Origin: Gammaproteobacteria bacterium
Lineage (GTDB): Bacteria; Pseudomonadota; Gammaproteobacteria; Pseudomonadales; Azotimanducaceae
DNA length: 35,257 nucleotides
Direction of reading: 5' to 3'
Assembly: GCA_009839505.1 (NCBI GenBank)
Contig: VXPO01000112.1
Span: 1-35,257, forward strand
Shown: one piece after another, positions 1 through 8,803 of the stretch
Layout: each line of letters starts with the position of its first letter
How positions within the stretch are numbered: the first letter of the stretch is position 1
Notes under the pieces: model-generated
What the model saw: the letters and a program-made list of their open reading frames with translations, nothing else
Told to the model about the DNA's origin: nothing
The model's database searches: none
Translations under genes and position numbers: made by a program

Positions 1-47
1 CGCCAAGACGCCTCGCGGGCTCGGCGTCCGGCCCCAGCCCCCACCTG

Positions 48-103
48 CCTAGCACCCTGTCCGACTTCGCCGCTCGCGCGCCGAAGTCGGACAGGCTGCT
101 AGG
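48..103. repeat. Long near-perfect inverted repeat upstream of rng
   Basis: Two 22-nt arms (48-69 and 82-103) are reverse complements with a single mismatch (C55 against C96) around a 12-nt GC-rich loop. The core of the left arm is CTGTCCGACTTCG. The RNA would form a very stable hairpin. It could be the intrinsic terminator of a gene ending left of the window, but no T-run follows either arm, so a dispersed palindromic repeat is equally possible. No gene is recognisable in 1-189. Confidence 0.6.
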
Positions 104-104
104 G

Positions 105-132
105 TTACGAGGGCGGGCATCGGGTATATATT
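105..132 (+). promoter_or_regulatory. Weak candidate promoter for the rng operon
   Basis: A TATATT hexamer at 127-132 resembles a -10 box and stands out in otherwise GC-rich DNA. TTACGA at 105-110, 16 nt upstream, is a poor -35 match. It lies just after the inverted repeat and about 50 nt before the rng start. This is inferred from hexamer similarity only. Confidence 0.3.
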
Positions 133-189
133 GCGTTCGGGACGAGCCCGCTCAAGCGAAATCCATGAGAATTAGGGGCTGAATGCGCG

Positions 190-1653
190 ATGTTGGAAGA
201 GATCCTCATCGACGTAAGCGTCTTCGAGACGCGCGTCGCGATCCTTGCCGACGGCGAGCTTCGCGAGCTGCACTTGGAACGAGGCGGCAACTACAGCCTC
301 ACAGGCAACCTCTACAACGGCCGGGTTGCCCGCGTGGTGCCCGGGGTGCAGGCCGCGTTCGTCGACATCGGGTTCGACCGCCCTGGCTTTCTCCACGTCC
401 GCGATGTTCACGGGTTCCGCACCGACGGCGAGCCCCGCGACATCCGCGAGCTTGTCGACGCGGGCCAGCGTCTGTTGGTTCAGGTGGTGAAGGATCCGCT
501 CAACGGCAAGGGTGCCCGGCTCACCACCAATCTCGCGGTTGCTGCGCGCCATGTCGTGCTCCTGCCGCTGGACAGCCATGTCGGCGTGTCGTCGCGGATC
601 GTCGAAGAAGTCGAACGCGAACGCTTGAAAGTGCTGGCGGAGAGCGTCCGCGACGAGTTGGGGCAGTCCTACGGTTGCATCGTTCGTACCGCTGGACGGA
701 TGGCGACCAAGGATCAGCTTCGAGCCGACCTCGTGGCCCTCGACGGTCTCTGGCGGCGGATTGTCGAGCGTCGGAGCAGCCGCGAGTACCGGGGCTTGGT
801 GTTCGAGGAACTGCCGGCACCGATGCGCATCGTCCGCGACATGGCCGGTCCGTCGGTCGAGGTGGTGAAGGTCAACGACGCGGCCACGTTCGAGCGCCTC
901 ATCGACTACGTCGGGCGCTACCTGCCGGAATACGCCGACCGCATCGTGCACTACGATGGCCGCACGCCGTTGTTCGATCTGCACGACCTCGAAGCGGCCA
1001 TTGAGCGCGCCTTGGAACCGCGCGTTTCGCTGCCGTCGGGGGGGCACCTGGTGATCGAGCAGACGGAGGCGATGACCACCATCGACGTCAACAGCGGTGC
1101 CTACGTGGATTCGGCGAATCTCGAAGACACCGCCTATCGCATCAACCTGGAAGCCGCTCGGGCGATACCCGGGGAACTGCGGCTGCGGAACATCGGGGGC
1201 ATCGTCGTCGTGGACTTCATCGACATGGCCTGCGGGGACCACCGCGACGGTGTCGTGGACGCCCTGGTCGATGCCGCCCGGGGAGACCCGGCGCGGTTCC
1301 AGGCTTCGGGGTTCTCGGAACTGGGCCTGGTGGAGATCAGCCGGCGACGCACGCGGGAGAGTTTGCTACACCAGATGTGCGAACCATGCGGCCGCTGCGC
1401 CGGACACGGTCGTGCGCGGTCGCCCCAAAGCGCCTGCTACGACATCTTTCGCGCCGTGGAACGTCATGACCGCAACGGCGCGGATTCGAGCGTGTCGGAG
1501 TACCTCGTATGCGCGGGCCAGGAGGTCGTTGATCGTCTCCTCGGCGAGGACGCGGTCCATCTGTCGGCGGTCGCGCGTACCGTGGGACGGCCTATCCGCC
1601 TTCAAGTTGAGCCAGGGTACTGCGCCGATCAGTTCGACGTGGTGACGCGGTAG
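190..1653 (+). CDS. rng: Ribonuclease G (RNase E/G family)
   Basis: This is the single-strand endoribonuclease that matures the 5' end of 16S rRNA and takes part in mRNA decay in the cytoplasm. At 487 aa it has the normal RNase G length and lacks the long C-terminal scaffold of RNase E. An N-terminal S1-like RNA-binding region (about residues 35-125) precedes the nuclease core. The two catalytic aspartates are visible as D299 in TTIDVNSG and D342 in VVVDFIDM. The Zn-link cysteines are present in a CEPCGRC motif near residue 400. The start gives the canonical MLEEILI beginning, and a weak Shine-Dalgarno (AGGGG) lies about 12 nt upstream. Only 6 nt separate its stop from yhdP, so the two are probably cotranscribed. 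In relatives maf commonly precedes rng; it is not in this window. Confidence 0.96.
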   Translation: MLEEILIDVSVFETRVAILADGELRELHLERGGNYSLTGNLYNGRVARVVPGVQAAFVDIGFDRPGFLHVRDVHGFRTDGEPRDIRELVDAGQRLLVQVVKDPLNGKGARLTTNLAVAARHVVLLPLDSHVGVSSRIVEEVERERLKVLAESVRDELGQSYGCIVRTAGRMATKDQLRADLVALDGLWRRIVERRSSREYRGLVFEELPAPMRIVRDMAGPSVEVVKVNDAATFERLIDYVGRYLPEYADRIVHYDGRTPLFDLHDLEAAIERALEPRVSLPSGGHLVIEQTEAMTTIDVNSGAYVDSANLEDTAYRINLEAARAIPGELRLRNIGGIVVVDFIDMACGDHRDGVVDALVDAARGDPARFQASGFSELGLVEISRRRTRESLLHQMCEPCGRCAGHGRARSPQSACYDIFRAVERHDRNGADSSVSEYLVCAGQEVVDRLLGEDAVHLSAVARTVGRPIRLQVEPGYCADQFDVVTR

Positions 1654-1659
1654 AACGCC

Positions 1660-4600
1660 GTGCGATTCCTGCGAGCGATCTTCGTACTCGCGACCGTGGT
1701 GATCGCGACCTTTGCGACCTTGGAGTGGACCGGGCGCGCGGTCTTCTCGCAGTTGCCGCGGCTCGAGGGCGTGATCAACGATCTGCTGGCCGACCAGGGT
1801 ATCGTCGTGCAAGGTCTCGAAGGTCGTTGGCGCGGGGTCAATCCGGGATTCTTCGCTGAGAGTGTGCGTTTTCCGTCCGGCGAGTTCACCGGCTTCGACT
1901 TTCGCCTGGATCTCATTGAGAGCCTCGCCAGAAACCGGGTCGTGGCGCGGCGGATGACTGTCGCGGATGCGCGCCTCGTCGTCGAGAAGACAGACTCTGG
2001 ATGGCGGCTCAAGGACAGGACCGGTGGCTCGGGCTTTCCCGCCGGCGACTTCCTGATGTACAGCGACGAGGTCTGGATTCGCGGCCGGCTGGTCGCGGAG
2101 AACGCGGGAAGGTCGGCCCCCCTGCATGTGGAGTCGGTGTTGCTCAACAGCGACGGTCGGCACCAGTTCTCGATTCGTGCGCAATCCGAACCGACGTGCA
2201 CCATGTGTGCGCTCACCGTGGAAGGCGACGTCGCCACCGGTGGGCCCGGGGCCGTCCGCCTTGCTGCCCAGTCCTTCACCTTGGGCGCGGAGCTGGCGGA
2301 GATCCTCGGCATCCCGACGTTCGAGGCCACCCTTGACGGGGACTGGCAACGCGATGCGGACGGCACCGCCGAAGCGCGCCTTGAAGCGGACATCACCGGA
2401 CTGGCGACGGCGGGACGCACCGTGGACGTGAGCGCCCTGATCGGCGCGTGGAACGAGCGCGGTGCCTATCGCGGCAGGTTCGAACGGCTGGCGGTCGCGG
2501 CCGACGGTCGCGACATCGAACTAGGCGGCGGACTTCGAGTTCCCGAGATCTGGGGCGATGAACCGTTCGCGGAGTTCTGGCTCCAACCGGTGGCGATTGC
2601 GGACCTGGCGTCCACGCTGGTTGCCGCGGTGGGCGACGACCACCTAGTGGGACGCTGGCTCGTCAATCTCGCGCCGGCAGGGCTCATGGAGCACATTGGC
2701 CTGCGGGTCGACCCCAATGGCGTGGCATTCGTCGCGAACGGGACGGACGCGGCGGTATTCGCCTACAACGGTATGCCCGAGGTGGACAACGTGTCCTTCC
2801 GGGTGGCCGGCCATCCCCGCGCTCTGCGGGCCGACCTGAGTGCGGCGAACCACCAGCTGTCGTTCCCCGACTTTGTCTCCGCCACCGGCATTCGCGACCG
2901 CACCAACGGTTCGCTCACCGTGGTGTTCGGCTCGGACCACTACGGGATGCGTGGCGAATGGCAACTCGAGAGCGAGGGTTCCCGAGGCAGCGTCGCCGTT
3001 GCCATGGCCCGTTCCATTGGCCTGCACGACGTCAAGGTCACGGCCGACGGCACCGTTGATCGGATCGCCATGGGTTCGGCCAAGGACTACCTGCCGTTGC
3101 GGCTAGAACCGCAACTGCGCCGGTGGATTGTGGAAGGGATCGTCGACGGCCAACTCGTTGGCAGTCGGTTTCTGTTTCACGGCGACACCCGAACAGTGGC
3201 CGGCCAGGTTGCGCGTCGCTTTGAAATGACCGCCGACGTCGAGGCTGGGGTTGTCGACTACCACCCCGACTGGCCGCGGGCGAGCAGCGTGGACGGGTCC
3301 TTTGCCGTCACCGGAAGCGAGACGCGCATGCGCGGCGCGGCACGCGTCTTCGACACCGGCGTCTCCGACGTGAGGGTGCGCGTCCCGACAACCGGCGAAC
3401 GCGTGGAGGTGGATCTCCGGGCAGAGGCCACGGTCGATCGGCTGATTGACTTCGCCTGGCAGACCCCGGTGCACGAGGCCATGCCGTTCCTCTCCGAAGC
3501 CTGGGTGGGCGATGGCCGCGCGACCGTGGTCGCCGAGCTTGTACTGCCGTTGCGAGGGCAGTCTCTCCGGCCGGCCGACATGCGTCTGGACTTCACTTTC
3601 CGCGACGCGAGCATCGATCTCGTCGATCTCGGGTTGCACATCGACGCCATGGACAATCGAGTGGGCTTCGAGTGGCCGGCAGCCGTGGCGAGCGATGCCT
3701 CCGAAGGCACCCTGTTCGGCGCGCCGGTGCGCATTGCCATCGACTCCGAGGACGACCGCGTGACGTTCGCCCTCGACGGCTCGGCAACCGCGGAAAACGC
3801 CTACCGCCTGCTCGACATCGACGACCCGGGCATCGCCACTGGGCGATTCGACTTCAACGCCCGGTTCACGGTGTTCCCGGGCTCGGACCGGGCGCCCGAA
3901 CTGCGCATCGAGAGCGACCTCGGCGGCGTCTCCGTGGCGTTGCCGTCGCCTCTGGGCAAGGCGGCGGACGAGAGACGCGAACTCGTCGCTACGCTGCAGT
4001 TCCTGGACGACTATACGGCGGCGTCGCTGCGCTACGGCGTCGCCAGCGGTTGGGTACATTCGGCGGACACCGGTATTCGTGCGGCTTCGCTGGGCATCGG
4101 TGCGCCGATCCCGATGGCCGATGCGAGCGTGGGCCGTGTGGTCATTGGCGGCGGTTTGGACGTCGTCGACGGCACCGACATCACCGCCTTCATCGACGGT
4201 TTCGGCGGCGGCGCAGATACGGCCAACGAGGCCGAGCCGGCTGGTCAGCTGGCTTGGGAACTGCGCCGATTCCGTCTCGGCAAGGTTGTCCTGGATACCG
4301 TGGAACTCGACGATCTGGTCCTCGATGGATCGTCGGAACAGGGCGAGGTCAGCTTCTCCATCACCTCCGAGGCGGTCAAGGGTACCGTCGCACGAGGGGG
4401 TCGCGAGCCGTGGCAGGTGCGGCTGAACGAGGTCACGCTGGATGCTCCCGCGGTCGAAGGCGATCCGCTCGATCCGGTGTTGATAGACAGTCTGATCGCG
4501 GCGGACGTAGTGCTCGACCGAGTTCGGGTGGGCGACGCCGACTACGGCAGTTGGCAGTTCGGCATTCGCCCGGTGGAGGAGGGCGTGCGCCTCGTGGACG

Positions 4601-5409
4601 TGCGCGCGGACCTTCGGGGACTTAGCATCGAGAGCACGGCGCCGGCCCTCTGGTCGAGAGTCGGGCGGTCGTACTTCCAAGGCTCGGTCACGGCGGACGA
4701 CCTGAAGGACGTCCTGCCATTGTGGGACTTCGCGCCGAGCGTCGAGTCGGAGAGCTTCACGTCGAGCGGTCGCCTCAGTTGGCCGGGTTCGCCGATGAGT
4801 TTCGAACTGAAGGGCCTCTCCGGCGAGGCCGAGTTGCGATTGACGAACGGCCGGTTCCTGGACATCGAGCAGGGCGCGGGTGCGACCCGGATCATGAGCC
4901 TCATCAACTTCTCCACGATCGTCAAGCGCATGAGTCTCGATTTCTCCGACGTTTTCGGGCGAGGCGTGAGCTTCAACGAGGTGGTCGCCCCGTTGGCCCT
5001 GGTGGACGGTCGGGCGTGGTTCACCGAGCCGGCGAGGATCAAGGGCACGGGGTTGCGTTTCGAGATCAGTGGCGACGTCGATCTCGCGAGCGGAGTGCTC
5101 GACAACGAAATGGTGGTCACGCTGCCGCTGCACGCCAGCCTGCCTTGGTACGCGGCGGTTCTGGCGATGTCCAACCCGGCGGCGGCGGCCGGCGTCCTCG
5201 TCGGCCGTGAGGTTTTCCGCAATCCCATCGAGCGGTTGTCGAGCGGCATGTACCGCGTGTCGGGCACCTTCGACGAACCGGACGTGCAGTTCGTCCGGAT
5301 GTTCGACGACGCCGTGGACACTGCGCCTGATGAAGTGCAGGAACCCGTCGATGGCGGGATCGGCTCCACACAGTTGTTCCAGGACGGGGGGGAAGTCGAT
5401 GACGACTGA
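1660..5409 (+). CDS. yhdP: YhdP family AsmA-like envelope phospholipid transport protein
   Basis: The product is a 1249-aa AsmA-like protein of the YhdP family (TIGR02099, DUF3971 plus AsmA C-terminal region), close to the 1266 aa of E. coli YhdP. Family knowledge: YhdP, TamB and YdbH form beta-rich bridges across the periplasm that carry phospholipids to the outer membrane. Seen here are an N-terminal signal-anchor (about residues 5-28, [19 protein letters not shown]), a long soluble repeat-rich body, and a C-terminal AsmA-like segment with [23 protein letters not shown] around residue 1165. The start is GTG, placed 6 nt after the rng stop and giving the membrane anchor directly. The 3' end overlaps tldD by 11 nt. 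In pseudomonads a nitrilase-family gene lies between yhdP and tldD; here there is no room for one. Confidence 0.93.
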   Translation: MRFLRAIFVLATVVIATFATLEWTGRAVFSQLPRLEGVINDLLADQGIVVQGLEGRWRGVNPGFFAESVRFPSGEFTGFDFRLDLIESLARNRVVARRMTVADARLVVEKTDSGWRLKDRTGGSGFPAGDFLMYSDEVWIRGRLVAENAGRSAPLHVESVLLNSDGRHQFSIRAQSEPTCTMCALTVEGDVATGGPGAVRLAAQSFTLGAELAEILGIPTFEATLDGDWQRDADGTAEARLEADITGLATAGRTVDVSALIGAWNERGAYRGRFERLAVAADGRDIELGGGLRVPEIWGDEPFAEFWLQPVAIADLASTLVAAVGDDHLVGRWLVNLAPAGLMEHIGLRVDPNGVAFVANGTDAAVFAYNGMPEVDNVSFRVAGHPRALRADLSAANHQLSFPDFVSATGIRDRTNGSLTVVFGSDHYGMRGEWQLESEGSRGSVAVAMARSIGLHDVKVTADGTVDRIAMGSAKDYLPLRLEPQLRRWIVEGIVDGQLVGSRFLFHGDTRTVAGQVARRFEMTADVEAGVVDYHPDWPRASSVDGSFAVTGSETRMRGAARVFDTGVSDVRVRVPTTGERVEVDLRAEATVDRLIDFAWQTPVHEAMPFLSEAWVGDGRATVVAELVLPLRGQSLRPADMRLDFTFRDASIDLVDLGLHIDAMDNRVGFEWPAAVASDASEGTLFGAPVRIAIDSEDDRVTFALDGSATAENAYRLLDIDDPGIATGRFDFNARFTVFPGSDRAPELRIESDLGGVSVALPSPLGKAADERRELVATLQFLDDYTAASLRYGVASGWVHSADTGIRAASLGIGAPIPMADASVGRVVIGGGLDVVDGTDITAFIDGFGGGADTANEAEPAGQLAWELRRFRLGKVVLDTVELDDLVLDGSSEQGEVSFSITSEAVKGTVARGGREPWQVRLNEVTLDAPAVEGDPLDPVLIDSLIAADVVLDRVRVGDADYGSWQFGIRPVEEGVRLVDVRADLRGLSIESTAPALWSRVGRSYFQGSVTADDLKDVLPLWDFAPSVESESFTSSGRLSWPGSPMSFELKGLSGEAELRLTNGRFLDIEQGAGATRIMSLINFSTIVKRMSLDFSDVFGRGVSFNEVVAPLALVDGRAWFTEPARIKGTGLRFEISGDVDLASGVLDNEMVVTLPLHASLPWYAAVLAMSNPAAAAGVLVGREVFRNPIERLSSGMYRVSGTFDEPDVQFVRMFDDAVDTAPDEVQEPVDGGIGSTQLFQDGGEVDDD

Positions 5410-6844
5410 CGACCGTATCGACACCGCGCGGCGCGCGCTCTTGGATCCCGGTGAGATCAGCGAGGGCGTCGTCTCCGGCCAGCTCGCGCGGTTGACCGGG
5501 ACGGACATCGACACCGGCGAGTTGTTCTTCCAAGTTTGCCGCGACGAGTCCTGGACCCTGGAGGACGGCGCCGTCAAGGGCGGATCCTTCAGCGTCGACC
5601 GGGGCGTCGGCGTCAGGGCGATCAGCGGCGAGAAGACCGGTTTCGCCTACGCCGAAGACATCGGTCCCCTGGCGCTCGGCCGTGCCACCGACGCCGCGCG
5701 CAGCATTGCCCGCACCGGCCACGGCCGCGCACCGGTCCTGACCCCGGCGCGCACGCCTGCCCGTTACGCCGATGTGGATCCGCTTACCGCGGCTCCCGAA
5801 GGCGACAAGGTCGCCCTACTGAGTCGCATCGACGCCTTCGCGCGGGGCCTGGACCCGCGGGTCAGCGAGGTCACGGTGCGGATTTCCATGAGCCGGGAAA
5901 CGAACTTGGTCGTGGCCACCGACGGCACCTTGAGCGGCGATGCGCGACCGCTGTCGCGTTTCGACGTGTCGGTGATCGCAGAACAGGACGGACGCCGGGA
6001 ACGGGGTTTCGGGGGCGGTGGCGGCCGCTTCGACACGGGCTGGCTGATGGACGGCGACGCGGCCGATGGATACGCGAGAGAGGCAGTGCGGATGGCACTG
6101 TTGAATCTCGATGCCGTCGATGCGCCCGCGGGGACGTTCCCCGTCGTGCTCGGGCCCGGCTGGCCCGGCGTGCTGCTGCATGAAGCCGTGGGCCACGGTC
6201 TCGAGGGTGACTTCAACCGCAAGGGTACGTCGGCGTTCGCCGGCCGGCTGGGCGAAAAGGTGGCTTCACCGTTGTGCACGGTGGTCGACGACGCCACCCT
6301 TCCGGACCGTCGAGGGTCGCTCAGTGTCGACGACGAGGGCACCCCCGGACAACGCACGGTCCTGATCGAGAACGGCAGGCTGGTGGGCTACCTCCAGGAC
6401 AAGCACAACGCGCGTCTCATGGGTGTTGCGAGCACCGGCAACGGTCGCCGGCAGTCGTTCGCCCACCTGCCGATGCCGCGCATGACCAACACCTTCATGC
6501 TGGCGGGGGACAGCGACCCCCGAGAGATCATCGAGAGTGTCGACAAGGGCGTCTACGCGGTGAGTTTCGGGGGCGGCCAGGTGGACATAACCTCGGGCAA
6601 GTTCGTGTTCTCGGCCACGGAGGCGTACCTCATCGACAAGGGCAAGGTGGGTCCGCCCATCCGCGGTGCGACGTTGATCGGCAACGGACCCGAGGTGATG
6701 GCTCAGGTCTCCATGGTGGGCAACGACTTGGAACTCGATGGCGGCGTCGGCGTCTGCGGCAAGGAGGGCCAGACCGTGCCGGTTGGCGTTGGCCAGCCGA
6801 CGCTGCGCATCGACGGGATCACGGTCGGGGGCACCAGCGCGTGA
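5399..6844 (+). CDS. tldD: TldD metalloprotease subunit
   Basis: This is the catalytic subunit of the TldD/TldE heterodimeric zinc protease, which degrades unfolded peptides and processes modified peptides such as microcin B17. It is 481 aa, identical in length to E. coli TldD. The HExxxH motif is H261-E262-AVG-H265, and the third zinc ligand C453 lies in GVCGKEGQ. All three are shifted by one residue from the E. coli positions, so the site looks intact. The ATG was chosen because it yields the family start ([15 protein letters not shown]) and follows a strong purine-rich Shine-Dalgarno (the GGGGGGA tract). An open frame extends further upstream but only as a shadow inside yhdP. The gene overlaps yhdP by 11 nt and pmbA by 4 nt, so translation of the three is probably coupled. 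Confidence 0.96.
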   Translation: MTTDDRIDTARRALLDPGEISEGVVSGQLARLTGTDIDTGELFFQVCRDESWTLEDGAVKGGSFSVDRGVGVRAISGEKTGFAYAEDIGPLALGRATDAARSIARTGHGRAPVLTPARTPARYADVDPLTAAPEGDKVALLSRIDAFARGLDPRVSEVTVRISMSRETNLVVATDGTLSGDARPLSRFDVSVIAEQDGRRERGFGGGGGRFDTGWLMDGDAADGYAREAVRMALLNLDAVDAPAGTFPVVLGPGWPGVLLHEAVGHGLEGDFNRKGTSAFAGRLGEKVASPLCTVVDDATLPDRRGSLSVDDEGTPGQRTVLIENGRLVGYLQDKHNARLMGVASTGNGRRQSFAHLPMPRMTNTFMLAGDSDPREIIESVDKGVYAVSFGGGQVDITSGKFVFSATEAYLIDKGKVGPPIRGATLIGNGPEVMAQVSMVGNDLELDGGVGVCGKEGQTVPVGVGQPTLRIDGITVGGTSA

Positions 6845-8232
6845 ACGGGCCTGGCCGCGAAGGTCCCGGCGTGGATCTGGCCCGAGGCGAAGGGGCACGA
6901 GGGGAGGAGCAAGGCGACCTCGCCGCCTCGCTCAAGGATCTGGTCGCGGGCATTCTGGACGAGGCCAAACGCCAAGGCGCGAATGCGGCGGAGGTTTCGG
7001 CCGGCGACTCCACGGGCCTTGTCGTGTCGGTTCGCAAGGGCGAGCTGGAGACCGTCGAGTTCACCAACGACCGGGGCTTCGGAATCACCGTCTATGTCGG
7101 TGCCAGAAAGGGCTCGGCCAGCACCTCCGACGCCGGTCCCGAGGCGGTTCGCGAGACCGTGCGCGCCGCCATCAACATCGCCAAGTTCACCGAGGAGGAT
7201 CCCTGCAACGGTCTTGCCGATGCCGAGCTGATGGCCCGTGCCCTGCCGGACCTCGATCTGGATCACCCTTGGCAGGTCGATGTTCCCCGAGCCACCGAAC
7301 GTGCGCTTGAAGCCGAGGCGGCGGCGCTCGCCCAGGACTCCCGGATCGTCAATTCCGAGGGCGCCAACGTGGCCACCCATCGCGGCTACCACGTCTACGG
7401 CAACTCCCACGGGTTCATCGAGGCTTCATCGGGTACGCGCCACTCCACGGGTTGCAGCGTCATCGCGGAAGACGCCGGAGGGATGCAGCGCGACCATTGG
7501 TACACAGTTAGCCGCGACCCGGAGGACCTCGAGAACCCCGTGGACGTAGGTCGCGAAGCCGCACGTCGAGCGTTGGCCCGGCTCGGTCGGCGACCGGTTG
7601 CAACGGGTTCGTATCCCGTGTTGTTCGCACCGACCGAAGCCGGGGGCCTGATCGGCAACCTGCTGGCAGCGATCAGCGGCGGCGTGCTCTACCGCAACGC
7701 GTCATACCTCGTGGGCTCGCTCGGTCGACAGGCCGCAGCACCTGGCATCACCTTGGTGGAAGAGCCGCACCGTCGGAAGGGTCTCGGCAGCGCCGCCCAC
7801 GACGGCGACGGCGTGGCGACCCGCGCCAAGGCGTTCGTCGACGACGGCGTGGTCGCGAGCTACATCCTCGGCAGCTATTCCGCCCGGCGCCTGGGTATGA
7901 CCACCACCGGCAATGCCGGCGGCGTGTTCAACCTCGATCTCAAGGCCGAGATGCGTCCACCGGAGGCGCTGATGCGCGACATGGGGACCGGACTCCTGGT
8001 CAACGGCCTGATCGGCCAGGGCGTCAACCTGGTGACCGGCGACTATTCCCGGGGAGCGTCGGGAATCTGGGTCGAGGACGGTGAGCCTCGACACCCGGTG
8101 GACGAAGTGACCATCGCTGGCAAGCTCGACGACATGTTCAAGGGCATCGTCGGCTGCGGCGACGACATCGATCGGCGCGGCAACATCCACACCGGCTCGC
8201 TGCTGATCCGGGAGATGACCGTCGCCAACTGA
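6841..8232 (+). CDS. pmbA: PmbA/TldE metalloprotease partner subunit
   Basis: This is the TldE (PmbA) subunit that pairs with TldD to form the peptide-degrading chamber. TldE has the same fold but no catalytic HExxxH, and none is seen here. The protein is 463 aa against 450 in E. coli. Family landmarks are the [19 protein letters not shown] segment near residue 65 and the C-terminal [13 protein letters not shown]. The start is GTG within a GTGA overlap with the tldD stop. A second in-frame GTG lies 10 codons further on, so the first residues ([10 protein letters not shown]) are uncertain. In pseudomonads yjgA lies between tldD and pmbA; here the two are fused head to tail. It is the last gene of the operon and is followed by 571 nt without genes. 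Confidence 0.94.
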   Translation: MNGPGREGPGVDLARGEGARGEEQGDLAASLKDLVAGILDEAKRQGANAAEVSAGDSTGLVVSVRKGELETVEFTNDRGFGITVYVGARKGSASTSDAGPEAVRETVRAAINIAKFTEEDPCNGLADAELMARALPDLDLDHPWQVDVPRATERALEAEAAALAQDSRIVNSEGANVATHRGYHVYGNSHGFIEASSGTRHSTGCSVIAEDAGGMQRDHWYTVSRDPEDLENPVDVGREAARRALARLGRRPVATGSYPVLFAPTEAGGLIGNLLAAISGGVLYRNASYLVGSLGRQAAAPGITLVEEPHRRKGLGSAAHDGDGVATRAKAFVDDGVVASYILGSYSARRLGMTTTGNAGGVFNLDLKAEMRPPEALMRDMGTGLLVNGLIGQGVNLVTGDYSRGASGIWVEDGEPRHPVDEVTIAGKLDDMFKGIVGCGDDIDRRGNIHTGSLLIREMTVAN

Positions 8233-8303
8233 CGCCGGGCGATCTGATCGCGCCACTTGGCACGTGATTGCCGACATGTTTGAAATGGGCGATGTTCGGT
8301 CGG

Positions 8304-8521
8304 GTTGTCCACGCTTCGTCCACGGCGACGTTCCCCGAATCAACTGAGTCGCGGTGGGCGAAGGGTGGGCAAGCCGACATCCCCGGCAATTGAGAGGGGC
8401 GATGTTTCTTCGTCGTGGCCTTGGCCGGTTGGCCAAGGATATCGACCTGGGGTTGCCCACCCCTTGACCACCGCGCCTTTCTATCTTTGGGGACCGACGC
8501 CGTGGACAAGGCGTGGACAAC
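8304..8521. repeat. Inverted repeat pair with DnaA-box-like nonamers
   Basis: The 22-nt arms at 8304-8325 and 8500-8521 match in inverted orientation at 19 of 22 positions. They contain three copies of the nonamer TTGTCCACG (8305-8313 on +, 8501-8509 and 8512-8520 on -), one base away from the high-GC DnaA box TTGTCCACA. The resemblance is seen in the sequence. A DnaA-binding role is speculation, because no origin genes or AT-rich unwinding region are nearby. Confidence 0.5.
8419..8438. repeat. Perfect 8-bp hairpin with 4-nt loop
   Basis: CCTTGGCC and GGCCAAGG flank the loop GGTT. The hairpin is stable but has no adjacent T-run. It sits between the arms of the larger inverted repeat and may help end transcription of the convergent operons. 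Confidence 0.45.
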
Positions 8522-8734
8522 CCCGTCAACCAAGTCGCGGGGCGAAGGGTGGACAGCCCGACTCCGACCAATCGAAAAGGGCGATGTTGCCTCCGTGGCA
8601 TGCAATGACACCGAGGAATGACTCCCGCCGACACTGCAGCCGACGACCTGTCGATCAATGGCACCGCTCTTGACCCCGGTCGCCGGCGCTGGCGATGGTG
8701 CCAGTCACCGAAGGGTTGTCGGTTGGCTTTGGAC

Positions 8735-8773
8735 GGGCGACCACAACGCGCCCGCGAGGGCGCGCGGTCGCCC
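8735..8773. repeat. Compound palindrome of the GGGCGACC family
   Basis: The outer arms GGGCGACC (8735-8742) and GGTCGCCC (8766-8773) enclose an inner perfect stem, CGCGCCC (8747-8753) with GGGCGCG (8758-8764), around a GCGA loop. The outer arm plus ACAA recurs at 30.7, 35.1 and 35.2 kb, so this belongs to a dispersed palindromic family. It lies just downstream of the wbpM stop. Confidence 0.55.
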
Positions 8774-8803
8774 CCTACGGGTTGTTCGGAGCTTCCGTCT
8801 CTC

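Larger units (their letters stand above)
8233..8803. other. Gene-free repeat-rich region between pmbA and wbpM
   Basis: The 571 nt separate the convergent ends of pmbA and the wbpM-like gene. No frame here resembles a protein I know. The decamer GGGCGATGTT occurs three times in direct orientation (8287, 8397, 8579), each time after a CCGAC-containing segment, and the last two follow related GTCGCGG..GCGAAGGGTGG blocks. This looks like degenerate copies of a roughly 110-180 nt element. Two shorter inverted repeats and one compound palindrome are listed separately. Transcripts from both flanking operons probably terminate here, but no hairpin with a T-run was found. Confidence 0.6.

Noticed and set aside
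3103-5577. 824-residue open frame antisense to yhdP
   Set aside because: Its His/Arg/Glu-rich composition is typical of GC-rich shadow frames, and the yhdP frame is conserved end to end.
8301-8520. Replication origin
   Set aside because: There are only DnaA-box-like nonamers. No AT-rich unwinding element and no dnaA, dnaN, gidA or parAB genes are nearby.
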